From contig USQD01000110.1 of the NCBI GenBank assembly GCA_900556795.1, forward strand, positions 1-6,635: a DNA stretch of 6,635 nt. Direction: 5' to 3'. Shown here piece after piece: positions 6,632-6,635 of this stretch. Numbering within the stretch: position 1 is the first letter of the stretch; every line of letters starts with the position of its first letter. The notes beneath the pieces were generated by a model, which saw only the letters and a list, made by a program, of their open reading frames with translations, was not told where the DNA came from and made no database searches. The stretch is from an uncultured Prevotella sp. Its GTDB lineage: Bacteria; Bacteroidota; Bacteroidia; Bacteroidales; Bacteroidaceae. Made by a program: the position numbers and the translations under genes.

Positions 6632-6635
6632 GTAT

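Noticed and set aside
6608..6635. Plus-strand ATG opening a frame that runs off the right edge
   Set aside because: Only nine codons are visible, without recognisable features, in AT-rich intergenic sequence; it cannot be supported.

Overview
The window comes from a Bacteroidales chromosome, most likely Prevotellaceae (Prevotella/Segatella type). Several things point there: start codons lack Shine-Dalgarno sequences, a -7 element of the Bacteroidetes form TAnnTTTG lies upstream of the receptor gene, the outer-membrane receptor and the exported GH36 enzyme have Bacteroidetes-type sequences, and the protein sequences of the first two genes look Prevotella-like from memory. No search could be run, so the genus is an inference.

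Layout. Positions 1-915 (+) hold the 3' part of an AMP-forming acyl-CoA synthetase gene; its start lies left of the window. A perfect, spacerless 42-bp palindrome (921-962) follows directly. Positions 979-1761 (+) encode glutamate 5-kinase (proB) in a short form without the C-terminal PUA domain. A hairpin at 1794-1829, with A/T tracts on both sides, sits between the convergent genes and probably terminates transcription from both directions. The right two thirds carry two minus-strand genes that read leftward: first an outer-membrane TonB-dependent receptor-like protein (6407-4101), then, 64 bp downstream, a secreted GH36 alpha-galactosidase (4036-1856). The 228 bp upstream of the receptor hold no gene. 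They contain a clear -7 promoter element, a second possible -7 element at the window edge, a stem-loop at the expected transcript start, and a 16-bp direct repeat that copies the receptor's translation start.

How the genes fit together. The left pair are housekeeping metabolism: fatty or organic acid activation, and the first step of proline synthesis (proA is not adjacent). The right pair look like one transcription unit: a receptor for uptake across the outer membrane, and a periplasmic or surface enzyme that removes alpha-linked galactose, as from raffinose-family oligosaccharides or galactomannan fragments. It resembles a minimal polysaccharide utilisation locus, but has no SusD-like lipoprotein and no regulator inside the window, and the receptor lacks the N-terminal domain of SusC proteins. 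There is no tRNA, rRNA, CRISPR array, transposase or integrase in the window.

I did not find a clearly new biological system. The best leads are the SusD-less receptor/GH36 pair with its shortened plug, the perfect palindrome before proB, and the duplicated start region in the receptor leader.
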